From: Enoplolaimus lenunculus
Taxonomy: Eukaryota; Nematoda; Enoplea; Enoplida; Thoracostomopsidae
Length of the DNA: 64,000 bases
NCBI GenBank assembly: GCA_030248215.1
Contig: JASANG010001527.1
Location: forward strand, 62,001 to 126,000
Reading direction: 5' to 3'
Part shown: positions 23,601 through 34,884 of the stretch, one piece after another
Position numbering within the stretch: the stretch's first letter is position 1
Layout: every line of letters starts with the position of its first letter
Made by a program: the position numbers and the translations under genes
Notes under the pieces: model-generated
The model's database searches: none
What the model was told of the DNA's origin: nothing
The model's input: only the letters and a program-made list of their open reading frames with translations

Positions 23601-24524
23601 AACTTGAAATCAGACAATGTAGCAAGCGCGAGCTAAAAAACTCTTTACCCACTTACAACTATGACGGTAACGAACAATGCCGCAACATAAAGATAGCACC
23701 ACCCTAATTTCCAGCTTTGAGAACCTTGATCGGATAAATAAAAACGTATTGACCCTCGTCCCCTTCAGTAAGTTCGGGCCCGTAGCCAAGGGAGGGGCAG
23801 GGGGCTCGGCCCCCCTTGGAAAAATCCCCCCCCCCAGAAAATTTTCAACCTTGCTTGTAAACTCATTGAAAACCCTTGAATGCCCCTCCTGATGAATTTT
23901 TAGGTCCCCCTAGCAAGGTGAGTTGGCTACGGGCGTGAGTAAGTTGCAAGCAGATGCGAAAAGTATACGATCCAGAGTCGCAAAACGAAAAATAAAACAG
24001 TTTCCATGACTTAAGGTCGAAAAAAATAAAATTTTCAAAAGCTAAGAGTCCAAAAATAAGAAAAAAGAGAAAAAATGTCCAAGCGAAATACGGCACTCCG
24101 AAGGGAAAAGAAATGGCAGCGCGGATGAATATGGCACGACAGCGGCACGGCATCACGACATTTCATCGCCGAAACATCGTCGAGCGCCGATCAACATTTC
24201 GTAACCCGATAACGTGTAACCCACTAGCAGGATTAGCTTAGAGTTACGTAAGACTACAAGGATTCCGCCAGCTGTCAGGCTGCAAGTTCTCGTAATTTCA
24301 AGTCTGGCAATGGCCGTTTTAAAATGTCGCGGTGCCTTTGAAGTTGAAATTTTTACGTACATCCCAAACGAATCACCCAATTGTTTGATCATATCCGACA
24401 CTGCCGACTCAAACGCGTCATCTTTGAGTATGTCTGGCTGGAAATTAATTTTGTTACACAACCCCTGAGCAAACGGAACCCCTGCGAGCAAAATAATGCT
24501 GATTACATTCAGGGTTGTAGTCAT
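17670..24524 (-). CDS. Mannose-6-phosphate-receptor-like sorting receptor
   Basis: Type I membrane protein expected to carry cargo from the trans-Golgi to endosomes. Exons: 24361-24524, 23059-23207, 20640-20743, 19953-20059, 18918-19052, 18314-18440, 17670-18026. Phases agree throughout, for 380 residues. Signal peptide MTTTLNVISIILLAG; an MRH-like luminal domain with Cys at the expected places (EYKFGICHKDG, KIEACKSPNVVNTTLLIVCA, RPCEFLFVVPLNLVC); a Ser/Thr/Asp stalk; a membrane span split between exons 5 and 6 (FFTLLFVTIIGYLVIGMLY); the family's juxtamembrane signature KRYIMGAQGVEQIPH; a Gly/Pro-rich tail; and the C-terminal acidic DxxLL signal DDADERLLQV. By eye, the four M6P-contact positions (Gln, Arg, Glu, Tyr) are not kept. 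Exon 1 is the least sure: its donor AT|gtacgt is inferred, and the unspliced frame stays open to 24156. Confidence 0.85.
19078..19120. repeat. CAA microsatellite in an intron
   Basis: AACAACAACAACAACAACAA-type run within the intron just upstream (on the minus strand) of the stalk exon of the sorting receptor. Confidence 0.85.
20909..21437 (+). mobile_element. Telomere-like-core MITE split by a hAT-like MITE
   Basis: Left part 20909-20993 starts TGGCTAATGTTACTTTTAGG and reaches ATTCCTAAACGC; right part (about 21321-21437) resumes with CAGCCTAAGCTTAAACC and ends CCCTAAAAGTAACATGGGCC. Between them sits a CAGGGTGCAACC element. It lies in the second intron of the sorting receptor. Confidence 0.65.
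20994..21320 (+). mobile_element. hAT-like MITE (CAGGGTGCAACC) nested in another MITE
   Basis: Starts CAGGGTGCAACCTG. The interior matches the 61481 copy (GATAGGTATCTATATTATCTG, AATTTCCAACGACC). The right terminal repeat appears lost. Confidence 0.65.
21555..21950. repeat. Tandem duplication, unit about 190 bp, two-plus copies
   Basis: The series TTGGTAAGGAATATTGGAACGG, GTGGAAAAGTTAAACACA, AGTTTTATCTTTC, TTTTGGTTGACTTGGAA, GACGTCAATAGTGGAAA appears twice in order and begins a third time. In a sorting-receptor intron. Confidence 0.75.
23246..23522. repeat. Tandem duplication, unit about 135 bp, two copies
   Basis: Both units run CAACGTCATACCGCACCGTC, ACGCACATCATCGTCCGTCG, GCGGTATCAGTACGCAAATG, GGCAAGAAAA with few differences. 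Lies in the first intron of the sorting receptor. Confidence 0.8.
23775..23937 (+). mobile_element. GCCCGTAGCCA-family hAT-like MITE, with exact 8-bp duplication
   Basis: Ends CGGGCCCGTAGCC and GGCTACGGGCGTG are inverted repeats, and AGTAAGTT flanks both sides (23767-23774, 23938-23945). The interior has G/C runs and CATTGAAAACCCTTGAATGC. Confidence 0.85.
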
Positions 24525-24720
24525 TAGTATCAGTAATTATAATTATAGATACACAGTAATTATAGGAATATATAATAAATTAAATATGTATGTATCCTGT
24601 CGTCCATTGTATTGTTTTATGATTTTCTGTGTTTTAACCTATAATAATTTCCGGAATACAGCTACACAATCTTGGTGCTTGTTTAGTCCCCCCACATTTG
24701 TGTTATGTGTTAATTAAATA

Positions 24721-24912
24721 GGTCAATGTACAGAACAGGGCCGCAACAGTAGTAAAAGAGCATATTGCTAAGCCTAAGCCTGACCGTAAGAATGAGTTTA
24801 TAGTTACGCCATGCTTTAGCCTCAACCTAAGCAAAAAATATATATCTGAAGCTAAAGCTTACTCTATGGCAGTCTGCAGACAAGCGTTCCACCCCTGATC
24901 TTTACATGGACC
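24721..24912 (+). mobile_element. Telomere-like-core MITE (CCTAAG family)
   Basis: GTCAATGTACAGAACAGGGC start, GCTAAGCCTAAGCCTGACCG core, family phrase GCGTTCCACCCCTGATC, end TTTACATGGACC. Confidence 0.65.
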
Positions 24913-25260
24913 ACTTAATAGAAGTCCAACTTTCCCGCAGTGTTTATATATTGTTACATTGTCAGCTGCTTCGGATTGGACTCAGGCTTGCGCATAGGTT
25001 CAGGCTTGACCTTAGGTTTATTCTTAGGCTTAACCTTATGCTTAGCTTCGGCATATGATCGTCATGTGGGGAAACGCTCAATGCGGAAAAAGTAAATAAT
25101 TACCTATCTCTAAGGAAATGTGGCGCTATTTTTTGTGTAGCACCGTCCAACGCCCTCCGGCTCCTGAATATGCCGCAAGTCAAAAATATATTAACGCTCT
25201 TTTACGCTTTCCCCGAATAAATTGTGACTCTATACAAAACACGCGTTTGGTAAGTTTACA

Positions 25261-25690
25261 AGGGCAAATGTACAGAGCATATTCCTAAGCCTAAGCGTAA
25301 GCGTAAGAATGCGCTCATACCTAAGCTTAAGCCTAATCACAAAATATATCTAAAGCTTAAGCTTACTATATGACAGTCCCGCAGAAAAACATTCCGCCCA
25401 TGATATTTAGGGTCTTTTCAGTTACCCATCCAGTTCGCGTTTGCCCACACCATTGGACTCAGCTCCGCAAGCTACATTGAATGGTATATAATTTGCCAAA
25501 CTTTTTGGCAAAAAATTTTTAGGTCCCACAAAACATCGAATTTCTCAAAAATTCAAATTCAGGCATGGAATGATCCAGGGGAGGTCATGAGAAGCTCAAA
25601 GATGCAAAGAAAATTCAAATCCACCGATTTTTGAGCAAACGAAGTCTGGGTGGGGTAACGCAAAAGACTCGATCTTTACATGAGCCGTTT
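25261..25690 (+). mobile_element. Telomere-like-core MITE interrupted by a GGGTCTTTTC element
   Basis: 25261-25409 carries CTAAGCCTAAGCGTAAGCG and reaches the family end at GATATTTA; after the insertion (25410-25669) the end resumes with GATCTTTACATGAGCC. Confidence 0.7.
25410..25669. mobile_element. GGGTCTTTTC foldback element, 260 bp, nested
   Basis: Terminal repeats GGGTCTTTTCAGTTACCC and its near-complement GGGGTAACGCAAAAGACTC. Flanking GATATTTA (25402-25409) and GATCTTTA (25670-25677) form an 8-bp duplication with one difference, inside the host MITE's own terminal sequence. Confidence 0.8.
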
Positions 25691-26035
25691 ACAAGAAATA
25701 AGCTTAAAGATACGTAAAATCTAGTAATACTACTATTCTAATATTTTCGAAAATAGCGACCCGAACGAAGCCAAGAGTTAAGCCAAAGGTTAAGGTCAAC
25801 CTATGTTAAGAGAGACCTTAAAAACATAATTCCCAGGGTATTTAATAGATGTTCTCAAACAAAACGCCATGTTATAAACACATACATAGTTAAAGCGCTT
25901 CGAAGCTAACTTATATATAAAGCACACACACGACCGCATACTTATAAATGGAAATCGATTTATATACACATACACCACAGTATAACCAGACAAAATATAT
26001 TAGAACCAGGGCTCAAACTATATGAGGGTGCCAAG

Positions 26036-26190
26036 TAGGCCCGTAGACAGCTCATCTTGCTATGGGTGCTGAAAATTTTCCAGGAGGGGCATGCCTACAA
26101 TGGTTTTCGCTGACTTACAAGCAAGGTTGAAAATTTTCTTGGCTGCCCGAAACTTTTTACAGCAGTGCTGACCTGGCTACGGGCTTAGGC
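26036..26190 (-). mobile_element. GCCCGTAGCCA-family MITE
   Basis: TAGGCCCGTAGACAGCTCATC start, TTTTCCAGGAGGGGCATGCC interior, CTGGCTACGGGCTTA end. Confidence 0.65.
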
Positions 26191-26199
26191 ATTGCTTTT

Positions 26200-26345
26200 T
26201 GGGGGGATAATAAAAGGGGGGAACAAACACCACCCCCCCGGAAAAAGAAAAACGCCCCCCCCCCCCGGGGCAAAAACTAGAAAACAACCCACCCCCCTCC
26301 CCCCCGCGGCGCGGGCCCAACCACACAGTACCATGATTGGTTTTT
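26200..26345. repeat. G/C homopolymer-rich block
   Basis: Successive runs of 7-11 identical G or C bases around CGCGGCGCGGG. Contrasts with the AT-rich flanks and sits between two GCCCGTAGCCA MITEs; may include assembly error. Confidence 0.6.
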
Positions 26346-26359
26346 AGTATGGTACCCGC

Positions 26360-26520
26360 GCCGGCCCGTAGCCAAGGGGGGCTCAGCTCCCCACTGGAAA
26401 ATTTCGCCCCCCCCTAGAAAATTTTCAACCGAGCTTGTAACTCACTAAAAACCGTTGAATGCCCCTCCTGAAAATTTTTTAGCCCTACTAGCAAGGTGAG
26501 CTGGCTACTGGCCTGGCGCC
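26360..26520 (+). mobile_element. GCCCGTAGCCA-family MITE
   Basis: GGCCCGTAGCCAAGGGGGGC start, CGTTGAATGCCCCTCCTG interior, GAGCTGGCTACTGGCC end. Confidence 0.7.
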
Positions 26521-26814
26521 GTGACCTAAAATATGTTGATTCCATGGGCGACGTATCGCAATGCGTCAGCTGGTACGAGCAGTGCTAAGGGTAAAGGCTA
26601 CATCAGCACAACGCACCCTTCTGAGTTACCAAAGCAGTGAGTAATTTTTGAATACGTAGGTATTTCATGGCTGTCGTCGGCTAATAAGAAGCGGTCCAGC
26701 GCTTTGGAGTTGCGGACGGCCCATTGTCCGGACCGCCATATCCCAGCAGGCTGTTTTGCTCGCTTTTGAAATTTTCTTTAATTGGTGATTATTTGGAGAT
26801 GATTCAACTCCGTT

Positions 26815-26865
26815 ATATACATATATACATACACATACATATATGTATATTATGTATATAGTACA
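26815..26865. repeat. TA/CA microsatellite
   Basis: ATACATATATACATACACAT-type run. Confidence 0.75.
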
Positions 26866-27691
26866 AAACAAACTTATTTGTAATCGAATGGGGTCCGATG
26901 CTTATTTTGGACGAGCGAAACACGAGAAATGCGACGCTTTTACAGGCTTTAGAATAAACTTGCTGAATTTTGAATTCTGGTATATTTTTCTTGCTCGCTA
27001 CGGTCGCTCACAAAACAATCCGGTTATACCTTCGCGAAACAATATCCAGATCTGCGTTTCGTAGCCTTGGCCATTTCTGTCTACGGGGTTTTAAACACAT
27101 AAACAAGTACATGCCAGTGCCAGAGATATAAACAAAATATATATAGCACTATGAGTATGACAGTTGTCTGGCACTCAAGTATACCGTATAAAATCGAGTA
27201 ACGGTAAACGATATAACGAAAGGGGAATGATTTACAAGATAGAAAACGAATTGGAGGTCGATAGCCGGCGTGATGCCATTGGTTTAGCCCCCGCCCGAAA
27301 AAATTTTATCGCCTTAGTAAAATTTAAGCCCGAATTCTTCAAGCCTTGTGAAATAAACCGCATTCCCACCCTAAAATAGTTCTGGTGACCATTAGCATAC
27401 TGAACTGGCTACGGGTTTGGTAGACGGGGTACAAGATCGGCGATTAAATAAAGCCGGAGGTATGATCAGTACAATGGATGCGTTAATGTAAACGGTTAGC
27501 AAGCGGATACACCAGCATATTATTTCGTCGAGTATAACGTCATTCAAGTTTTTTTGTGAGCAAGCGCAAGTTTCGCAAAAACTTTCTGTAGAAATTAGGT
27601 GCGTACCAGCCGGCCATGAAAGCTGTTAGGGAAACCCTTTTAAACAGTTAACTCTTTAAAGCGACTTGTTCTTTGTCACTTGAAAAATTTC

Positions 27692-27867
27692 GGCCAATGT
27701 AAAGTACATGGGCGGAACAGTATTATAAGCATATTCCTAAGCCTAAGGCTAAGCCTAAGCGTAAGAATGAGAATATTCCTAAGCCAAGCAAAAATTAGTC
27801 TAAAGCTTACGCTTACTCTATTGCAGTTCCACAGAAAAACGTTCCGCCCCACATCTTTACATGGGCC
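27692..27867 (+). mobile_element. Telomere-like-core MITE, best-preserved copy
   Basis: GGCCAATGTAAAGTACATGG at the left against CATCTTTACATGGGCC at the right; inner inverted words GGGCGGAAC and GTTCCGCCC. The core is CCTAAGCCTAAGGCTAAGCC plus degenerate units. Confidence 0.8.
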
Positions 27868-28627
27868 AAAATTTCGAACGGAATTTGGCATGGGAAGGGG
27901 GCTTGGAAGGGAGCAGATTTTTTCGGTGCCCAGTATTTTCCCCAAGGGGTACGGTACCTCCTCTTCACGGGCCCGTACATGATTATTAAACCAACTGCCA
28001 TATAAAACCAATACTAAACCGTTTCCCTATGTAAACACCGCCCACATTTGCCTCAATGTGATCCATTTGTCGTTGGACAGGGATGTACGTACTGTCAGAC
28101 AGGAACGTACACAGGGGGGATAGGTGTATGTAACCCCCGTAAATTTCTGCACGTTATAAAAGTCACATTTACAGGCTAACCTCCTTAGCGAACAACGAAG
28201 TTCCTCGATAAATATGCTTGCTTACAAAAAAGCTTGCACGCAGTTAATATCTGAAATGATATTTTGGCTCCGCACCTGCCGGCACAAGTCGTGACACTTT
28301 TGAAGTTTATTGGGCAAACGTATCACCAGTCTGCCTTGAGAATTCTCACAGATGGGGAGGCCAACCGGCTTGGGTTGGACCAAATACCGCAACCTCAGAT
28401 TCAGACTGATATCATCCATCCGTTACCGTTACAGAAAGCATTTCAAAACACATATAAACCAAACAAAATGTTTGAAGCTTATACACAGCAGAAAACAAAT
28501 ATACACATTCTTGAAACATGTGTGTTTATTGTGTTTTGTGCCATCTCAAACAGACACACTGGTGTATGTATTTATAGTTGTTTGTTGACATGTGTATAAC
28601 TCGTGTAGGTATACTGTGTATCAGTTT

Positions 28628-28791
28628 CGGGCACGTATCCAAGGGGGGGCCAGGGGAGGGAGGCTCAGCCCCCCTGGATTTGACCCTTCTAGACGATTTT
28701 CAATCTAGCTTATTAGTGATTGAAAACCCTTGAATGCCCTTCCTGAAAAATTTTTGGGCCCCCCTTGCAAGGTGTGCTTGCTACGGGCTTG
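28628..28791 (+). mobile_element. GCCCGTAGCCA-family hAT-like MITE
   Basis: CGGGCACGTATCC start and TGCTACGGGCTTG end, with ATCAGTTT/ATCGGTTT as an 8-bp duplication with one mismatch. A 5' fragment of another copy follows at 28866-28925. Confidence 0.75.
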
Positions 28792-29546
28792 ATCGGTTTA
28801 CGCACATATCAACTTGCACAGCTACAGCAGACCAAATATGTCTTGGATCAGACGCCTTTTGGTCAGAGGCGGGCCAGTAGCCAAGCGGGGCCAGAGGGGC
28901 TGAGCCGCAAGCTTGGAAAAGTTTGGCCATGGGCATAGCCAGTATTTTTGTTAAAGTGGGGGCCACCAAATACTTTAAATACATAGTGTGTTAATTTTTA
29001 TTAATCGGCATGTGTAGCAGGGTGCAAAACGGAACTGGATTATATCGGAATCAAAACGCGGACAACAATTTTCAAGTGCAATCGGAATCGGGATCTGAAC
29101 TCGGTTTGAATCAAAATTTTAAAAGCCTAAGACGAGCTTAAGACCAAACAAAACAATACTCTTAACATTTAAGCCTACTCTACTGCGGTCTGGTAACAAA
29201 CCGGCCAGCGGGACAAGACTAACACGGGCTGATGTTGGTACGATTAACCTTACGTATATTTGAATGTGGTTTCTTGAAACGTAAAACGTTTCATGTATAT
29301 ATTGCTCAAAGGAAAGGTGGCATTCGATAGAACCCCTATTGTAGCCGGTCTTAAGGTAATCGGCCCCCCAAACAGGTCTAAAAGGGCCCCCAATAAAATT
29401 ATTTACAACTTATAACTTAAGGACCTTACCATTTTAATACAAAAAATTTCTGACGGGGGGGGCGAACGCCTCCTCTGGATCCGCCAGTGTATCTTTCCCG
29501 GTATTCCTACAGTCAATTACTCGCTACGTTTTTTATACGAAATTTT

Positions 29547-29610
29547 GGCCAATGCAAAGAACAATGCCGTATTAACAATAGTATAAACATATTCCTAAGC
29601 CTAAGCGTTT
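29547..29610 (+). mobile_element. Telomere-like-core MITE, 5' fragment
   Basis: GGCCAATGCAAAGAACAATG then ATTCCTAAGCCTAAGCG; truncated. Confidence 0.5.
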
Positions 29611-30249
29611 TATGCCATATTATCCCTTCTCAAATTAGATGTTGACTTCGGCTTTGCTTTTGGCATATAAGCCAATTTCTCCCCGCGCTCCAGCCACAGA
29701 TGAGAGTTGAGCGGAAGGGAATTTGACCAACCTTACCATAAAAGGCTGGTCATCCCCAATATGCAGGAAAAGTTCAAATAATTTAGTGGTGTTCGGAAGC
29801 AAAAATTACCAAAATTTTCCGCTACTGGTCACCGTGACCACATGCATTTTATTACTTCGAGGAACCGGATTTTTTAACCCTGCCTAAGACGGGTTAACCT
29901 TTTTTGAGGCAGTTAGGGTCATGCTTTGTCCCGTGTGAATATTGGGCAACATTTTGTTTCATTTGCCAACATTCTCTGACCGCAACAACAGGAAGCGCTT
30001 CCATTCTGCAACCCCCGTAACAGTTCGCCGGTGCCATTAAGCGACGCTGACATATTTTTAGAATGTTAACGGATGAGAAACTGTGACATACAGCGCATGT
30101 ATATATTCGATGTGGGTCCAGCATAAAAACTGGGGCTCTCGTTCAAAATGTATCTCTTCAGATGGTGATTCAGTACCATTTATAAACGTGGAACTCCGGC
30201 TCGAAATGTTAACTCTTTCTCACATGAATATTTTCAATTTCAAATGAGA

Positions 30250-30485
30250 CGTAATTTCAAGGCAAGATTCGAACCCCGGTCTCACGGGTGGGAGACGTTT
30301 ACGATGACCACTGAGGCATAGGAGCTTGACGCTCGAGCCCGAGGGGGCTCTCACGTCTTGTGGAGATTTTGCACTGCGCATATATGTTGTAATTGTTAAA
30401 CACTGCTCGCAGTGACTATTTTGCTCGTATATTATTGTAGTTAGTTGCTCATAGTATACTCTATGAGCGAAAGGGTTAAAATTAG
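30250..30485 (-). mobile_element. tRNA-derived SINE
   Basis: Minus strand A box TATGCCTCAGTGGTCATC and B box GGGGTTCGAATCTTGCC. The distal part (TTGCTCATAGTATACTCTAT on plus) matches the SINE at 10640-10858. Confidence 0.6.
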
Positions 30486-30819
30486 TATCTGTATAGGGCA
30501 CAACGAAAAATTAATAATATAACCATAATAAAAATAGTTTGAACCATTCTTAGAAGAGTTGCTTCAGTCGCGTACAAACTTTTTGAAAGTTGAGAATGTG
30601 ACTCTAGCACCCATGAAAACTTTTTTACAACAGCACTGATTACAGAACAACTCTGTTGCACTCATGGGCCCAGCGCCGTGGGAGCGACTCTCGATCCCTT
30701 CGGTTGGGGAAGCTCAGGGTTCAAAGGGTGCCCATTTTTGGCCAAAACAAAAAGACATTTATTATTTTTAACTTGTTAAAACGTGAAGTGCAGAAAATTT
30801 TCGCGCTTTCCTCGAGTTA

Positions 30820-30979
30820 CACTGCAAAAACGGTTAGTCAAATTGACTCTCTTCGAAATAGGCTCTACGGGACCACATAAACTATGAGTCAAATTCGACT
30901 TCGCCAGAGCCAAATTCGATTCACTGAGTCACACGTTTGTCTCTGGCGAAGTCGAATTTGACCCACCATTTTTGCAATG
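30820..30979. mobile_element. Palindromic Tc1/mariner-like MITE (CACTGCAAAAA)
   Basis: CACTGCAAAAACGG start, CCATTTTTGCAATG end, TA on both sides. Arms share CAAATTCGACTTCGCCAGAG and its complement. Confidence 0.75.
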
Positions 30980-31019
30980 TACTGTCTTATCTTGTTTTCG
31001 TGTTGTGCGGTTCCTAATA

Positions 31020-31220
31020 AAGTCAAGTATTATGTTGCCAGGACTTTGTGAAAAATAAGCGTAAAACCAAACGATTTTAACGACACATTAGTGATATTTG
31101 CAAAAATTATCAGATTGACCATTTTATCTATCTATTAATTTCGCACCATCTTCGGCTCCGGCTTCAGCAAGTTTTGTTGACCTCCGGCTCCGGTATTTTT
31201 CACCCCAGGTTGCACCCTGG
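31020..31220 (+). mobile_element. hAT-like MITE, right part
   Basis: Ends CCCCAGGTTGCACCCTGG. The interior AATAAGCGTAAAACCAAACG and the GGCTTCAGCAAGTTTTGTTG stretch match the copy at 1060-1408. Confidence 0.55.
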
Positions 31221-33474
31221 TGAATATCAATCTCACCAAATCTTGTGCGTTTCGCGATACGTTCGTGCAGGTCGGCGATACGTAATCGCGATTTCCACTC
31301 AATCGTGTACGCTTCTGCAGGTTTGCAGGATGGCGCCGTACCAAAATTTGAACTTTGTCTGGGGGGGACATGCTTCTGGTCTTTGGGTCTCGGACCACCT
31401 AGACATGGTTCGCGGACGCAATTCTCAAATTATGGGACATAACACATGGTGGATACTCGTTCATAAGTAAAAAGAAAGTTGAGGCACTGGATGGAGTTCA
31501 CACTTGCACTGCTCTTAATTTAGTTTCAGCCCATCAGTATTTTGGAGCACCTGATAAGACTGTTTTTTGGAAAACGCAGGCTTCTGGATTGCACCATATA
31601 AAATTGGGCCGATACTTTTATACACAGATTCAAAATACAGTCGCAGGTATTTAAGCAATTGTTTTTATGAGGTTCCAAATGAAATATAACCCGATAACCT
31701 ATCTGCGATAGAAATAACACGGAAATCCTGTTATTTTTATTCTCATATTTCGTTGTAAATAGGATACGAATCACTCGAATATTATAATACAATGTTGTAA
31801 ATTGTTAAAATTTTGAACTAAAAATAACAAAATTCATTTGAAATCGTAAAAATCTGTGTGAACCTATTATTTTTTGTGCAACATTTTAGAAACGTTGTGG
31901 AACATTCACAGGCCGCATTTGACGGATAAAACCGAATGCCTGCCTCCGGCTCCGGCAGAAAATCGAACTCTGTCTCCGGTAGAATTTTGCCGGTTTTGGC
32001 AAATCGTTAGTGAAATTTCTCGTGCTTTTATAGAATTGATGCCTTTTAACGAGTTCGTTCGTAACTTTAAGGCAATTTTGAAATTTGTAATTGCCGAATT
32101 TCACAAAAAGGCAGCTTAAAAGCTAATTTCTAAACATTTTGGAAATTGTTAAAATTACAGTTATCAGTTTGCAATCACATTTTGCTTTACCTTCGTTTCG
32201 GGATTTTCGAAAGAATTTTATTATCGATTCGAAAGGCGACGCTGGAGTCGATTTTCCGCCGGAGCCGGACGTCCGATTATAATCCGCCGGCCACCGATGA
32301 ACGCGAAGTTACGTGTTGAAATCTCGTAGGTTTATAAACTCCACCTAAAAAGTTTTTGCTCGCATTTCAAAATTTACCTTTACATACTCAATAAACTAAA
32401 ACACCGAAACTTTTACTATACAAAAGAACTAAAAATACGTAAATATTAACTGGATGAAACCGGAGATGACAAATTGTTGTACCGGAACTACCGGAACCAT
32501 GAGAAAACCTTTGATCGCATCTTAGTAAATATAGTCACAAACAAGAAACTAACGAATTTGTTCCACTGAAATTAGAAAATACAACAGACGTCAATTGTAC
32601 CAGAAACGTAGAGCAGACCTGGTAAATAAGGCGTTCCAAAAGTAAACTGTTTAAACTGTGCTAACTCTCAATAACTTCTTGCGATAATTTTATTAATTTT
32701 TGTTTGTTATAAACAAAACTTAGCACGCCTAAGTGTGAATTCAAGTCCAGAGTTAACGCGCCCTAAGATTACTTTTTTCGATACCTGGTCTGTACACTGG
32801 CACAAGTAGCAATTACCTCCCGGAACCGGACATCCGGTTAGCCTTATATTCCAGCAGATATATACAAAGAAAAAAAAGTACAAAAGCTCTATAAATTCGA
32901 ATCTGCGTTATTATTACCGCTTTAGTTGCTAGTGAGATTTTGCAACTGGAGTGAATGAATCAAACAGTGTTAAATTTCAAGTGTTTCCAAGTTAGACTGC
33001 CTACAAACCACCGTTTGACAGTTGTAATGCTACAATGTAAGAATCCTACGGCTAAGCCTATGTTTAAACGAAGCTAACAATCAAAGAGTGTTAAATTTCT
33101 AATGTTCCCAAGTTAGACTTCGCCTACAGACCGCTATTTGAAGGAAGTAATGTTGGAACATACGAATACTACGACTAAACCTATGATAAAACGATGCCCA
33201 AGCCTAACTTTTCAACCGAACCGTAGAAGCTCAAGTCTAAGCTTACGCCAGTGCATTAGTCTAAAGTGAAATTTAAGATTAGGCCTGTGATAGACTACAG
33301 CGAAAGTTAAGCTTGGGACCCTGTCCATCCTTTACAGTTGATTCTAAGCCTAAGCCTAACATATATCCGGACAGGGCAAAATAGAAAGTAACCAAACATC
33401 TTATTTGATTTGAGAACACAATAGTTCGCCTATTTCAAAACCTATCGCTATCAGATGACAGGTGCTATAACAGC

Positions 33475-33863
33475 CAGGGTGTAAACGGATAGTAAAAATA
33501 ACGGAAACGGATAGTGATCGAAATAACGGAAACGGAAACGATAGCGAATATTGAAGTACATAAATTTCAAATAGGTTTCATTTTTCTGCGCACACAATTG
33601 AGACATGCAAATGTTCAGTGGTGTTTCTAAAATTTTGAAGAAAAAATGGCGGATGCACCGGAATTTTTACGATTATGGATGAATATCATAATTTTTGTTT
33701 CAGTTCGGACAATTGCAGCGCATCTGTAACAAAAAATTGAAAGAAATTTACGTAATTTGTAACTAATTTTGAACGTAAAAATAAACGAATTTCCGGTATT
33801 TCTATAACGGAAACGGAAACCGATTTTTATCGGAAACAGAAACGGATATCCGGTTACATCCTG
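33475..33863 (+). mobile_element. hAT-like MITE with 8-bp duplication
   Basis: CAGGGTGTAAACGG start and CCGGTTACATCCTG end, flanked by ATAACAGC and ATAGCAGC. The interior has repeated ACGGAAACGG words rather than CCGGTT. Confidence 0.8.
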
Positions 33864-34884
33864 ATAGCAGCCTTTTCACAATAAAAGAAATGCACACAAA
33901 TTAGAAATTATTGCACGAAAAGCAAATAAAATAACGTAAAACAATTTTAGATTAAACATTATGCAACTGTAAACATTAGTCACAGATTTTCGATACAAAT
34001 AATTTCTAAAATAACAGAAAATGCCAAAAAACGAAATAGGAATTTGTACCAATTTTTCATTGTATCTTATGAAAAATTCGATCAGGCTCGGAAATAGCCA
34101 GATTAGTGTAAAAATCAGCCAACTTTGATCGGCCATAACGAAACTCAAAATATACATAGCATTAAACACAAACTGATAATAAAGACTTGTATATCAGTCA
34201 ATGACAAGTTTCGAAATTAAGCCCATTTTACGTATTTAATTTACTTTAGATGGCTATAGATTTTAAGATCCACAATTGGTACAGTTTGCTTTTTGATAAT
34301 GTACCAGTTATATTGGCGATAAATGCTAACCTAATCTTGGTCATGTATCGAAAAACATTTGCGCTAAAAATTAAATTTGAAAAATAAATTATTAAGAATA
34401 TAAGAATTTAAATTTTCAACTACGCACTATTATTATATTCATCACTTGACATGACATAAATATACACTGCGGAATACAAAAACATGAGATCCATAAAACT
34501 AAAACTTGTGCAACTTCGAACCAAGGCATATAGAACACAACGGTCTGTCAATGTACCTATAGAACAGGGCCCGAATAAAGACACCAACCTTCGGTACGGC
34601 ATAGGCTGGTATTTTCATATGTGTATAGCACCTATCATCAGTTAGCGATAAGTTTTCAAACTTGACACACTCGTCAAGTGCAGATCTCAAAGTTAGTACA
34701 GATGTAGGGCAAACCAAATGCGAAATATGTGCTGAATTTCAAACCTCAGGTATATACGTATAGGTAACCAACTGCTGACATGTGCTACACGAACTTGATA
34801 ATACGGGCCAGAAGCTCACACTTCGATTTAGCCGTAGATTCGCACGAAACCGTTTTATTTACATCGATTCATTTATATATCCAT

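Noticed and set aside
26200-26345. G/C homopolymer block as a regulatory or structured element
   Set aside because: Irregular long homopolymers between two MITEs are more likely decay or assembly error.
28222-28599. Overlapping frames on both strands (111 codons plus, 65 minus)
   Set aside because: Both look mildly protein-like, but no splice context or family could be found.
33876-34169. 97-codon hydrophobic minus-strand frame as a receptor exon
   Set aside because: AT-rich DNA readily yields Phe/Ile/Leu/Tyr frames; no family motif and no partner exons.
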